Below are positions 23,012 to 34,323 of a DNA stretch of 64,000 nucleotides, in pieces (positions within the stretch are counted from its first letter, which is position 1; each line of letters begins with the position of its first letter). Made by a program: the position numbers and the translations under genes. A model generated the notes under the pieces. The model did not search any database. It saw nothing but the letters and a program-made list of their open reading frames with translations, and had not been told where the DNA came from. The DNA comes from Craterostigma plantagineum (Eukaryota; Streptophyta; Magnoliopsida; Lamiales; Linderniaceae). Location of the stretch: positions 62,001 to 126,000 of the forward strand of contig JAPQWV010000415.1 in NCBI GenBank assembly GCA_027422505.1, given 5' to 3'.

Positions 23012-24300
23012 ATTTGAATTCTTTTGCAGGAATGTCCCAATATGGGAACAACTATCCCTCTAATAGAGGTGGTAGAGGTGGTAAGCCTATTGCTCAGCAT
23101 GGCAATAGGAAATTATTCAAAGAGAATCTCTCTTCTTCTTCGAGCAACATGAGTGCTCAAGATCAGCAAATGTACAAAGAATTCCTTAAATATAAGGAGC
23201 AAAAAACTCAAGAAGGTACGACCTCTTATGCTAAAAGTGTAGCAGATGATGAAATTGAAGATCAAGAATTTATTTATGAGCAAAATTCTCATAAAGAAGT
23301 TATACTTCTTTTAAGAGAAAATGATTTAAAATGGAAAGATCAGCCATGGACCTTAATGGAAAGGTATCTGGATACAGCATCATATGCTGGGGGATATTAT
23401 AAAAACAGGATGAACTACGAAAATATTCTTAAGTTCACAGAATCTTGTGAATTTGATCATTTTGTCACTGGAAATCAGAAGGTTTATAACTTCAGTAAGA
23501 TTATTATTAAAAGGATCATATCTCCTGAATCATGGGCTATTCACCCTATGAAGGATAAGGAATATTTCCATCCGGAATTAAAGATTCCAGTTAAATTCAA
23601 CTATTGGGATTATATCCAAGCATTTCATAGAGTTTTCTTATATGAAAACGTCAAAAGAAAACATTCTTGGTGGATCAAGATATGTGCTGATGTGTACAAG
23701 CAGGAAATTCCTACTTGGTTTTATAATTGGTGGTTATCCTATGGAGCCACAATTAATATTCTTAAAGAACCTTTCTCAGGATTATATACTGAATGGGTTA
23801 AAGTTTCGCCAGCCCTAATAGAGGCCCAACATAATAATAAATGGATTAAAGGAATGGCTTCAATGCATTTTTATATTGAATATAGTATCCCATGGATTTG
23901 GAAATGGGCTCCTGAGGTTGGTCATACCCAACAAAACATACCCTGTCTTTGGAGAACTTTTTATACAAAGTTCTGGAAGAAAATGATCCGAATAGACAGA
24001 CAAGGAGAATTTGAAGGACAACAAACTATTGATAAAATCAAAGAAAAGATTTCTTATTATAAGGAACAAATTGAAAAGAAACAGCAAAGGGAATCTCCTA
24101 GTCCATTCGAAGTCCTTTCTAGAAGATTAAATATTCAGAAAGGAAAAATGTCTAGAGAACAAATTTTAATGGAATACATGGAAGAAATAAAAAAAGGATA
24201 TCGGAAAAAATTTTGGTATCGATATTTCCGATGTATCTATGGGGACTTCATCAAAAGACGAAGACTTCTGCCAAGCAGGAGAAGCTCAAGACCCTTTTGA
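23008..24300 (+). CDS. Pararetroviral ORF2 protein, function unknown
   Basis: An uninterrupted 430-codon frame whose ATG overlaps the RT/RNase H stop as ATGA, an arrangement that fits termination-reinitiation. The N terminus has a short Arg/Gly-rich stretch (NRGGRGGK, about residues 17-25). The middle is rich in Trp and Tyr (..WSYGA/WWLSYGAT.., ..HFYIEYSIPWIWKW..), and the C terminus is basic (RRRLLPSRRSS). It has no domain I can name. In florendoviruses a second ORF of unknown role lies in this position, which is why I place it there. It is open from start to stop although the upstream RT is broken, which is notable for an old insertion. Expression is not shown. Confidence 0.7.
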   Translation: MNLNSFAGMSQYGNNYPSNRGGRGGKPIAQHGNRKLFKENLSSSSSNMSAQDQQMYKEFLKYKEQKTQEGTTSYAKSVADDEIEDQEFIYEQNSHKEVILLLRENDLKWKDQPWTLMERYLDTASYAGGYYKNRMNYENILKFTESCEFDHFVTGNQKVYNFSKIIIKRIISPESWAIHPMKDKEYFHPELKIPVKFNYWDYIQAFHRVFLYENVKRKHSWWIKICADVYKQEIPTWFYNWWLSYGATINILKEPFSGLYTEWVKVSPALIEAQHNNKWIKGMASMHFYIEYSIPWIWKWAPEVGHTQQNIPCLWRTFYTKFWKKMIRIDRQGEFEGQQTIDKIKEKISYYKEQIEKKQQRESPSPFEVLSRRLNIQKGKMSREQILMEYMEEIKKGYRKKFWYRYFRCIYGDFIKRRRLLPSRRSSRPF

Positions 24301-24388
24301 CGATGATGACTTATTATCATTTGAAGATGCAATCAATAATATTACTGAAGAATCCTTCAAAAGGATGAAAGGAAAAGATAAGGAATGA
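24239..24388 (+). CDS. Short acidic ORF overlapping the end of ORF2
   Basis: A 49-codon frame begins at its own ATG inside the last 60 bases of ORF2 and runs past it, with an Asp-rich centre (DPFDDDD) and no similarity I recognise. Either it is a real overlapping small ORF, or it is the original acidic C terminus of ORF2 displaced by a one-base frame change. The sequence alone does not decide. Confidence 0.35.
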   Translation: MGTSSKDEDFCQAGEAQDPFDDDDLLSFEDAINNITEESFKRMKGKDKE

Positions 24389-24558
24389 CGATGGAATGAC
24401 GAGGCATCCACTAGGCGGCTAAAAATTTAGCATGGCGACAAAATAATTTACTTTTATAAAGTATTGGCCGACAAGAGGAATCAAGAACAAGAACAAGATG
24501 ATGGCCAGCTGGAATAATAATTCCTTACTGTTTTTTGTCTTTTTACTTTTTGTGTGTC

Positions 24559-24569
24559 TTTAAATATGG
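24559..24569 (+). promoter_or_regulatory. Candidate pararetroviral TATA box
   Basis: TTTAAATATGG lies about 260 bases after ORF2 in the intergenic region, where caulimovirids carry the promoter for the genome-length RNA. A pyrimidine-rich stretch (24612-24632) follows. Assignment is by position and motif only. Confidence 0.45.
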
Positions 24570-24649
24570 CCTTTCGCCGTAAGTTGTGTACGCAGTTTTT
24601 CACTTTTGCACTCTTGTACTCTCTCCCTCTTTGTAAAATACGTTGAAGA

Positions 24650-24655
24650 AATAAA
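24650..24655 (+). terminator. Candidate pararetroviral polyadenylation signal
   Basis: AATAAA about 85 bases downstream of the TATA-like box. In caulimovirids the poly(A) signal lies a short way after the promoter, giving a terminally redundant RNA; the spacing here fits that plan. Confidence 0.45.
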
Positions 24656-24700
24656 AGTCTGGTTTTTGCATCTATATCTTCTCTTTCAAGTAAGTTTCTA

Positions 24701-25440
24701 TCTTATCTTTTAATTCTGCATAACCAAGCCTTAATGGAAGGCTAAACCTTTACGTTAAACTACACCAAAATGCCTTAATACTTGAATCATGGTTTTATAT
24801 CATAAAAAAATATATATATATTAATATGATGTAATATTTTCTTTTTTAAAAAAACCCTTCTTAAAAAAAATGATTGAAGGAATTAAATTTTGAATAAAGG
24901 TTATAATAAAATTTGAGTTTGATTAATTCTGTGTCGGCTCTTGGCAAAGCCCGTGTTGCCAAAGATTGGCGTTTGAAGGGCATATGGCTTTTACCGATTG
25001 AATTAATTAAATAAAAATTTTATTATGTAAAAATCCTTGTATTCGAGGATTTAATTCTAAAGATCACAAAAAATAAATTTTAATTTTGATTAATGGTATA
25101 TAGGCCGGAATACCTTGGGTCCGAACGGGATCAGACTGTTTACAGTTTGATAACTGGACTAATAGGTTTAACAATGCCACGTACCATTATTCATTTTTCT
25201 TTTATTTTGATGTTTGGTATATCGGTTGAACTGCCTTCAAACGAGAAATCGATCATGGTATGAAAGTGTGATTACCTTTGGTTCAAAGTGAGTTAAACTG
25301 TTTCTCAGTTTAATCACCAGATCCGATAGGTTTTGTCTGACTAAGTACCATTATCATGGTTTGTTAGGTGGATATTGCCACGTACCATCATCATCATTTG
25401 TAAAGTTTTAAATTTTTGTATAAAAGATCCTAAAAAATGG
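24701..25440. other. Gene-free stretch between viral region and gypsy LTR
   Basis: May be viral leader. Two loosely similar segments at about 25085-25200 and 25210-25390 each hold GGTATAT, an imperfect TTTACAGTTTGATAACTGGA-type dyad and ACGTACCAT. AT-rich (TA)n tracts lie at 24809-24822 and 25441-25468. No gene is seen. Confidence 0.35.
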
Positions 25441-25626
25441 TATATATAAATATATATATATATATATTTGAGAATTCTACTTTATACTATGAATTTCAAA
25501 AATCTGATTTTAATAACTACTTATTTCGAAAATTTGGAACTAACTTAAACTAATTTTATTTCCATCTACAGATATCTCAAATGAATGCATAAATGCATAA
25601 ATGGTTTAAGGTTTCGGTTCCTGACA
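25441..25626 (-). repeat. Truncated 3' LTR of the old gypsy element
   Basis: Near-identical to the last 170 bases of 29054-32034 (TTTGAGAATTCTACTTTATACT... to GGTTCCTGACA), then stops in a (TA)n run at about 25441-25468. The corresponding run in the full LTR is at 31843-31876. Confidence 0.9.
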
Positions 25627-25641
25627 ATTCTCCCCCCTTTT
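25627..25641 (-). other. Polypurine tract of the old gypsy element
   Basis: Minus-strand AAAAGGGGGGAGAAT directly abuts the LTR start TGTCAGG. Confidence 0.88.
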
Positions 25642-26620
25642 GAAAATTTCGACCTCGAAATTTCGTACTGTATTTTTAAGCAACTATGGGACTGCGTCTT
25701 CATATTTCCTATCATTTCCCAAGTAACTTCACACATCGGGTGATTTTCCTATCGTACTTTCACCATCGGAATTATTTTATTCCGCGGTCGTCTATCAATA
25801 TATTCAAGGATTCCTGCTGATTTTTCTGCCCGAAGCATTCAAAAATACTTACTGTTCCATCACTAAAACATGGGAGGATCTGATCTGTATTGTCGTAACA
25901 TATTGACGCAAGGACATTGCATATCTATACTATTTTAGTTGGTAATGCCAGTCGATATGCCAACGGTCCAATACTTTCAAGTATTTCAGATAATCCAATG
26001 TATCGTGGTCTTAATTTTTCTTTCCTATTTCCCTTATCTGCTCATTCCATTATCCGTTGAAAGAGATCAATGTATCCGTCGAAAGCGATCAATGTAATTC
26101 CTTTATGGTTCTTGAGCTGCTTTAGGTGATTCTTAACTATTTTTTTTTATCTTTTTTGTTGTTTCTTTAAGTCAAATCATGCCCTTCTAATATCCCTTCC
26201 CTTTCTATATCCCAATATATCGAGCTTTTCCGATTATTCATCTATCTATAGTGAAACGCGGTACTAAATATAACCTAGTTCCGAATGCTTCCTGTAAACT
26301 CCCTTAAACTGAAAGCAAGTCGGTAATTACGATCAGACATAATAACCGTAGGTACTCTAAGTAGTTAAACTTTCCATTAACGTGTCTTTGTGTTAAATAT
26401 TCCATTGTAGAACCCCATCGAAATGGTAAATGATGAGCAGACTTCATAAATCCAAGAAGGCTTGATGTTCAGCTCTAACCTTTTGACAAGTTAGACCTTT
26501 TAGTACATTGGCCACATTCCTTTCATTCTTAACCATTAACAATGAGATTTGAGATTCGATACATCTTAATGCTGCCCTGTAACCGCCTCTTCCATTATTT
26601 CCCGTCGTAAGTTTTCAATA

Positions 26621-28175
26621 TTAGAACACACCTATCCGACTATTAATCGTTAGCACACTAATTCCCTCCATAGTAAGCAACTTTCCTATTCCCTTTCTCA
26701 CTTTTTCAGCAATCTTGACTAGTTTTTCGTCTTTGAACTGTCCTTGTTTAATTTGATCCTTCAATGTAAGACGAATTACGGTCGAAACATATATAGTACC
26801 CGTATCATTCACATTCGTTTCGATAGTTATTTACCTCAGATCTGTCCATTTTGACAACGGATGTGATAATAAATGGAAAATAATACTATACGTTGTTCGA
26901 CTTAAACGTCTGTAATGATGCTCGCTTTTCGATATTCCTCTAGCAATCCAATCCAGCATCTTTGTCTCATGTTTCAGTCTTCGCCCAACAATTACATCAG
27001 ACTCTTATGATCCGTGAATATCTGAAATATTACACTATATAGGTAGTGTCGCCATACTTTAATGTGATCACTACGGCAATTAATTCCAGATCATAGATCA
27101 GGTAAGACGTCTGTTTTTAGTTGTTGAGGCACATAAGTCAATACTTTTACCTTCAACAAACATTCTAATTCTTGATACCATGCATCATTCTAAATTACGG
27201 AACCTTCGGTACCCAATGAAGTAGTTAACTCAGAAACCCTAGCTAATTATTCCTTTAATTCTTCAACACTCCTTTGACATTCTTCTAATGTCATTCGTAT
27301 TTCTCCTTTGACTAAATATACCAGAATATCGTCAATAAATACGATCATGAACTGGTATAAATAAGGTCGAAAATGTTACTCATCAACGTCATAAAGGTTG
27401 CAGGGGTATTCTTTAATCCCATGGCATAATTAGATGCCCATAACTTGTTCCAAAAAATGTTTTTGGAATGTCACCGTCTGCAATCTTTAGTTGACGGCGT
27501 CCCAACCTTAAGTCAATCTTGAAAAATACTTTGGAGCCTTACAGTTGATCGAACAAGTTATCGATCCAAGGTAGCGGGCATTTATTTTTCGCCGTTACCT
27601 TGTTTAACTGCCGGTAGTCAATACGTAATCTAAGCATATCATTCTTCCTTTTAATGAAGAGAACAAACGTTCTCCAATTGATACGTTCGGTCACATATAC
27701 CCTCGGTCCAATAAATCCATGAGATGTACCTTTAGCTTATTTAATCCGATCAGTGTCATACCTAATTGAAAATTAATGACAAACTCTACGATCCAACCTG
27801 GTGATAATTCTCAGGAGGATCATCGAGATATTTACTAATTTCTAGAATGCCTTCTACTTATCCATATGATTGCGTACTTATAATGTAAATCAGATACCTT
27901 TCACATCCTTTATTTGATCTGGGAACTTCTAAACTCAATATTGGATGTGCCGTCCGTACATTCTTTTCTCCTTTGAATATCATATGTGATTACTTCGAAG
28001 GAGACAGTTCAATTTCCTTGTTAAAACAGTCAGTTTTCACTGAACATCGGTATAACTGTTCCATACCTAGTATTACGTCAAAGTCTATTATTAATATGAC
28101 TAGTAAGGTTGCCTCTTTCTCTATTCCATCACTATCAAATTTACACTTCGGGTGCCCTGTATTTACTATACCCAC
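26621..28175 (-). pseudogene. pol: Remnant gypsy pol (protease, RT, integrase linker)
   Basis: Short minus-strand readings match expected gypsy pol order. The protease-end segment has DFDVILGM (27990-28175); an RT catalytic segment with FIDDI lies near 27320-27350; a basic linker segment before integrase lies at 26621-26812. Between them the frames are full of stops. No gag zinc knuckle was found between 28200 and 29036. The pieces agree with the minus-strand PBS and PPT. The copy is clearly non-functional. Confidence 0.75.
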
Positions 28176-29036
28176 CTTACCTATTGGAAGTCAAACATTA
28201 ATCTCATTTCATACCTATACTATTCTTACAACACTTCTTTGCATGTTTGTTGTCCCAATGTATACCGATACTTCGCCTTGCTTCCTTTTACCATTCAGAA
28301 AATTCCTAAAGTCTATCTCAAATCTTTCGGCACAATTAACCGGCTCCTTAATTTTCCATACGATTCCATATCTGCTGTCATGATACGATTTCAAATCGTA
28401 AAACAAAATCCTGCCTGAATATTTATCATTTACTCCTGTCCATAGTCAATCCTATTGGGGAGCATATGGAACAGTTAATTTAACTAACATTTCGTACCTG
28501 CCTATAGACCTATTTCCTTATCCCAGCTTTAAAATTCCGTTCTTTCTGATCTATATAAACCTCAAACATATCAGCATCGCTAAATTCTTTTAAGACATCT
28601 TCCCAAATTAACCTGGGGTTATACTATACTATCTGAAACTGTTTTCCCATCATTCGTATATCTGCCCCTGTAAGAGTGAGACACGATAGTCAAATCCTTC
28701 TTCTAGAATACACTGTAACAAGTTAAACATCCTTTCCGTTCTTTTCTGTTTCCACAAAATCACTATTATCCATAAGGTCCACAGTATCCATCTTTCTCAG
28801 CTTACCATACCCTCGTTTACGGGGAATTGTCAGGGTTTCCATGTTCATATAACTTTAGGTATATGAAATGAATGTGATTCAGGTACAGCCGGTCTTCCTC
28901 CTCCCCCTATCATAAGTTCATCATGCTCTATATGCATCGTTTCACTTTACTAACCTTTGCCTTAATATGCAAAAGAGTCTAAGGTGAGCTATACCATTCA
29001 CAGATCATGCAATTGTCTACAGAACCTAAAGCCTAG

Positions 29037-29048
29037 GCTCTGATACCA
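29037..29048 (-). other. Primer-binding site of the old gypsy element
   Basis: Minus-strand TGGTATCAGAGC, five bases from the LTR end at 29054. Confidence 0.88.
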
Positions 29049-29053
29049 CTACA

Positions 29054-31839
29054 TGTAGCACCCTGTTTCCTTTTTCCGTATTTACGCAGCTATTGCATTT
29101 TTCCCATAAAATTTTTCGCTTTTCTTTCTTTCATAACCATCACTTTGAACATAAACGGAGGCGTACATCTGTCTATTTCGTTTCACTCATAACGCACATA
29201 TATGTACGCAATATAATCATTTTAATATCATAACAAAGTTGCTAGCATTCCTTAAACTATATGCAACTATATACTATGGGGAGTAGGATGAGAGCGTAGC
29301 CGACCAACCTTGAATCCATGCTTTCGTATGTGGGTGCATTCTAAGTAGCCTGTTAGATATCTACAACACTGTAAAACAATTATTCAGAGTATGATCGCAA
29401 CATGTTATTCCATAACGTATAATAATGAAACTGTAATCATAAATCAATTTGTTTCCCGTAACTATCGTAACATCCTATTCATATACCCATCATGCTCGTT
29501 CATATAACCATTTGCCATAAGATCCGTAGATCATTTGCCATTCTATACATCCATCACATATCGGATCCGTAGATCAAACGTGAAATCCATACAATCATAT
29601 ATTCTTTCACTTAACCGTCACTTATTCAAACATGAATTTCCGTCATATAACCATAGTCCACATATCCATTCATATGACCTATAAGTCAATGCAATTCTAT
29701 ATGATCATTTTCTTTTGATACTCCCGTTATAGACTAGCTAGACTCGTATCGTAGGCCCGTCGGCGCCCATGCATGGGACTCTGTCAATACTGTAAATATC
29801 TGTATGTGCCTGTACAGGACTCTGTCATCCCCGATTTGAAGGGAAGTAACTATCATCCCCCGATTTGAAGGGAAGTATGCCGTAGCATCCATATCATCCG
29901 ATGTCGTAGCAGTCATAACGGTTTCTCCGTTCATTATTACGTATATGCAAATGCTATGCCCATATCCATATTTCACATATCCCACAAATCTATCAAATCA
30001 TATTTGTCACATAAGAACACATTACGGCTTATAAGCCCAGTCAATCCATATAACACATATATCATAGAATTTTAACACGTATATCATAGAATTAGAAATC
30101 AATAAATTCATATAAAGCATAAGCACATAAAACACATAGAAACAGAACACATGTTGCGTATCATACTCACAGGTTTCGTTTATACTCCCATTCGCTAATC
30201 AACATTGCCCTTGCCCTTATCAGTATCCTGACCTATACAATTATTTTATCCGTAAATACAAAATTCCTATAATGATATGCGTGCGTGATATGCATGCTTT
30301 ATTATGTATGACCGTTCCTATCCGTAGCCTTTACCTTTCTGTTCGTTAGTTATACTATATTAAACTCTTGGCTTAGAAGTTATATTTTTAATCAATATCG
30401 AAACCTGCATTTAAAAGTGATAACTATACGGTACCAAAATATTATTGAAAACCCTAATTCTTATTATGTTGAAAATCTTAATTCTACACACACATATATA
30501 TAAGGGATTTCGACATGTATTATAAGGTGCAACGTATATATATATACGATTTCGATATGTATCATGAAAGATTTTGAAACAATTCTTCGCAATTCTTCTG
30601 AATAGGTTTCAAGATTTCTTTCGAGATTCTATCACTGTATTTCTAAATCTCGAAACCTCATTTCGAGATTTACTTAATTGATCTAGATTTCAAAACTCGA
30701 AATCATCACTCGATATTTTATCTGAATGAATTTCTAAATCTCGATATTAAATCTCAATATCAAAACTCGAGATCATAACTCGACATTTTCTCTGACATCA
30801 TAATTCGACATTATAACTCAATATTCTATCTACTGAATTACTAAATATCTCGACATCATAATTCGAAATCCTATTTAAATGAATTTCTACATCTCGACAT
30901 TATAACTCGCGATCCTATTTAAATGAATTATAATAACTCGAGATCCTATGCAAATGAATTTCTAAATATATCTCTGACATATTCCCTAGACTTCGAAATC
31001 TATGTCGAGGACTTACGATATCGAGATTTTGGAATTTCAAAGCACCTTCATATCTAACACCAAAACTTCATAAGATAACTAAGTCTAAATCTGTTAAATT
31101 ACAACAAACCCTAGAAACAAAAATCCTATTGCATCGAAAGGCTTAAAACTCTTAATCATTAAAATACAAAATATTCATACCTTGAAACCATCTCTAATTA
31201 AGGACTGCTAAGCATTTTTATCCAAAATATTCGAATTCTATCTCTTTTATGTCCTAATATTGAAATTTATCTACATATATAAATATGCAATCCCTACAAA
31301 ATTCTTCAGAAACCCTAATCTTATCAAAAGTCATGAAAACCTTCTAAATACAGGTAATGGCTTATTATCCTTATTGGTATATGTAATTCTTCCATAAGTA
31401 TGAGAATTCCCAGCATATGTAAGCTTACGGAAACTCCTATAATTATTGAAATATACTTAATCACTTAATCATAGTTATCCCATCATAATTGTTCCTATTT
31501 ATATGCATGTGTAAATAATACAAACATCATATGGCAGTTCTTACCTCGAATTTGTTGAAGGTTTGTGTTTGCTTAATACTTCCTCCTAAAGCTTCCACGT
31601 GTTATTCTAGGTTTCTTAGGTTATTATATCGAAACTTAATTCCACCTGTACCCTTGTCGAAATCTTTGTTACTACCAATCATATTGCGCTTATTTAATAA
31701 TCACCCTAGAAGCCCTTACTTCGAATTCTTATATCGAGAATTGGATTTCTCACAACACTTCACTTTCTCGAAATCTTATAATTTCTTGAAATCTCGAAAT
31801 CCTATAATTTCTCGCAATTTTCTTTCTATCGAGAATGAA

Positions 31840-31878
<39 letters not shown>

Positions 31879-32034
31879 AGAATTCTACTTTATACTATGA
31901 ATTTCAAAAATCTGATTTTAATAACTACTTATTTCGAAAATTTGGAACTAACTTAAACTAATTTTATTTCCATCTACAGATATCTCAAATGAATGCATAA
32001 ATGCATAAATGGTTTAAGGTTTCGGTTCCTGACA
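29054..32034 (-). repeat. 5' LTR of the old gypsy element
   Basis: A 2,981-bp LTR with TG...CA ends, containing dense CTCGA(A/C)AT motifs (about 30640-31030) and a (TA)n run (31843-31876). A diverged, nearly full-length copy lies at 41640-44634. Confidence 0.88.
31843..31876. repeat. (TA)n microsatellite
   Basis: About 17 TA units inside the LTR. The other LTR copy of this element is truncated at its equivalent of this site. Confidence 0.95.
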
Positions 32035-32598
32035 GACAGTCTGGTCATTGAGCCCCTCGTGAAATCGGTTGATCTGGGCTGCCTTCGACATCCCGTGCTG
32101 TGGGCACCTCTTCAGTAGCGCCTTATATCGCTCCCACACCTCGTAGAGGTTTTCTGAGTCCTTCTGATGGGATAGGGAGATCTCTGTCTTTAACCTTAGC
32201 ACCTTCGTCAACGGGAAATAGTGGTCGATAAACGCGGCTCGCAGCTCCTCCCATGTAGTGATTGACCGAGGTGGCAACATCTCCAGCCAGTCCTTCGCTC
32301 TGAACTTCAGGGAGAACGGGAACAACATCAACTTAATTGCATCGCCCGAGACCCCGTTGATCTTGATAGTGTCAGTCACCGTCAGAAAAGCCTTCAGATG
32401 GGAGTAGGGATCGTCATCGGGATTGCCCTCAAACTGGACTGTCTGGAAGATCATCTGAAGCCAAGAGTGCTTCAGCTCGAAATTGTTGTTCTCGATCGGC
32501 GGGATGGCAATCGCCGACTCAGTACTGCCTAGCGCGTCATTCGGAGATCCTGTAGTGATGGCTCCTCCTCGTTGGACGGGTACTCTATGGTCCGCCAT
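32035..32598 (-). pseudogene. gag: Athila-type gag, 3'-truncated
   Basis: The minus-strand frame opens with MADHRVPV and contains IPPIENNNFELKHSWLQMI, FEGNPDDDPYSHLKAFL, FPFSLKFRAKDWLEMLPPRSITTWEEL, DSENLYEVWERYKALLKRCPQHG and FHEGLNDQT, the typical run of Athila-lineage Gag (retrotransposon gag domain). About 188 codons remain. The frame is cut at 32035 by the LTR of the neighbouring gypsy element; the rest of gag and pol are missing on that side. The start is the ATG at 32596-32598, downstream of an Athila-type PBS and leader, so orientation and start are consistent. Confidence 0.9.
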
Positions 32599-32766
32599 AT
32601 CTACTTCTGTATCTGGACTAAAAGAAATCGACTCGTAAAAGAAATAAAGAAAATAACAATAACTAGAAGAACAAATAACGCCAACAGTAATAAAGAAAAG
32701 AAAAGGAAAACTTCAAATAAAAATGGCTAAATTACCGAACTACGGTGTTCCTAATATCAATTTATT

Positions 32767-32783
32767 CCCCGGCAACGGCGCCA
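32767..32783 (-). other. Athila-type primer-binding site
   Basis: Minus-strand TGGCGCCGTTGCCGGGG, the PBS form used by Athila/Tat elements (complementary to tRNA-Asp), seven bases inside the LTR end. Confidence 0.9.
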
Positions 32784-32789
32784 AAAACT

Positions 32790-34323
32790 TGATCGACACG
32801 TGGTGTGTGAATGAAAAGTACGACAAGTAATAATTAAAATGAATACCTAATTACTGTCACCGACGTGCGATAGGCAGTGGACCTATCGTTTGTAATGTAG
32901 TAAAGTGAGTAAACGAGTATCGAACACGAGGAATAAATCAAGTACTAGTAATGACCTATCGACTCGAAATTTAACCTTAATAAAATACGCAAGTTGTTTG
33001 ACGACTTAACCTAACAGATCGTTCCTAAATCAACTACAGATTCAAATAACACTCTTAAAACTGATACGAAGCTTCAGATAAGAAAGATGTGCTCGGGATT
33101 CGAATCCCGCTAGGTGTTATCGACTAAGACAATAAAATCGTTCCTACGTGATCTTGACTAAATCGCAGTAATTTCCTACCCGCTCGCGAATTTGCTGTCG
33201 CTCTAAACGCTCGCAGGGATCTAAAATTCAATAATTACTAACGGCGAGGATCGAGTATTTGCTTTCGCCCTATACTCGAATCCTATCTTCTATGAACGGC
33301 CTAAACGTTGTTTAGCTGTCGCCCTAAACGTTTTTCCACACGATCACTTTAACACATAGACATATTAAAGCAACGAAACATATTCATAGAACGATAAATA
33401 GTCAAAAACACAAAGTCACGATAATATACGTCTTAAGTACGACTAATCCTAGCGTTCATCTAATCCCAAACACAAACGAGATTTAGCTACGCATAATAGA
33501 CGAGAGAACAACGAGAGAATTAGAGAACAGAGGAGGAAGACTCATGATCTTGAATACTGGCGAATTATCGGCGCTTGCTTGATAAATCTTCGTTCTCTGA
33601 TTAATTCGGCGTGATTGCGTCGTTGCTCCGTCTCTTGCACTCCGGGATGTAATTCCTTGTTCTTTTCGCCCTAAATTCGTCCCTAGATGGTTGATCTCTG
33701 GTAAGTTGTGCCCTTTCTGGGTCGAATTTGGGCTTGTTATAGTGAAATTCGACACTGTCACGGCCTGGGACATGACAGGTCACGGCCGTGACACTCTAGG
33801 GGCAAAAATTGAGCTCACTGCCGCTCGTCACGGCCTGGTGCAGCAGTGTCACGGCCGTGACCCACTCAACAGCTTTGCGGCAGTTTAGTATTTCTCTCGG
33901 ATGGAGGGGTAAACGATGCCCGATTGACCTGAAATTTTAACCATAGATAGAAGACTCGCCAGTCTTGATTCTGACCAAAGGGAATCTGAGATCTGGATTG
34001 AGAGATATGAATTTTCTAATGTTGCTGCTCCTATGGGTCACGGCCTGGTGCAATAAGTGTCACGGCCGTGACCATCTTCATTCCAACTCTCTTCCCAACG
34101 TCACGGCCTAGTGCACTATGTGTCACGGCCATGACACATGCCTGTTTCCGTCGTTTTTGCTCCGTTTTGCCTCGTTTTCGCTCCGTTTCGCCCGAAACTC
34201 GTCCAAAGCTCCTTGAATAACAAAATGAGTGTAAATGTAACGAATAAACACATAAATTGATTGCTAAGCTCTTATTATATCCCAATTAAATACTACGATA
34301 AACGCATTGAAATGCGTTTATCA
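32790..34323 (-). repeat. Athila LTR flanked by both PBS and PPT
   Basis: A 1,534-bp LTR in minus-strand sense, from TGATAAACGCATTTC (34323) to GTGTCGATCA (32790). It is followed by the PBS and preceded by the PPT (34324-34340), so it serves as both a 5' and a 3' LTR. A second copy in plus orientation lies at 56724-58182. It contains several GTCACGGCC(GTGAC) palindromic motifs (33755-33865, 34035-34135). Confidence 0.9.

Larger units (their letters stand above)
21475..24700 (+). mobile_element. Endogenous pararetrovirus fragment (Caulimoviridae, florendovirus-like)
   Basis: This is an integrated piece of a plant pararetrovirus genome: the 3' part of the polyprotein gene (protease-RT linker, RT, RNase H), then ORF2, then an intergenic region with promoter and polyadenylation signals. 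Movement protein and coat protein regions are absent. No LTRs, PBS or integrase are present, which separates it from the gypsy elements around it. A second ORF directly after RT/RNase H with a 4-base ATGA overlap fits the florendovirus gene order; this assignment is from family knowledge and is not proven. AT-rich codon use contrasts with the GC-richer Tekay gag-pol. The RT part is broken, so this is a relic. Confidence 0.8.
25441..32034 (-). mobile_element. Old minus-strand Ty3/gypsy element with one truncated LTR
   Basis: The 5' LTR is 29054-32034 (minus strand; starts TGTCAGGAACCG, ends GGTGCTACA). The minus-strand PBS is at 29037-29048 and the PPT at 25627-25641. Only about 185 bp of the 3' LTR remain (25441-25626). 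The interior (25627-29036, 3.4 kb) is shorter than usual for the group and frame-broken. It shows a protease-like DFDVILGMEQL reading (27990-28175), an RT active-site [10 protein letters not shown] reading (about 27310-27360) and an RNase H/integrase-linker-like reading (26621-26812), all minus strand. The LTR cut into an Athila gag at 32035. Confidence 0.85.

Noticed and set aside
27973..28418. Plus-strand ORFs of 136 and 88 codons
   Set aside because: Shadows of the minus-strand gypsy protease region; composition is not protein-like.
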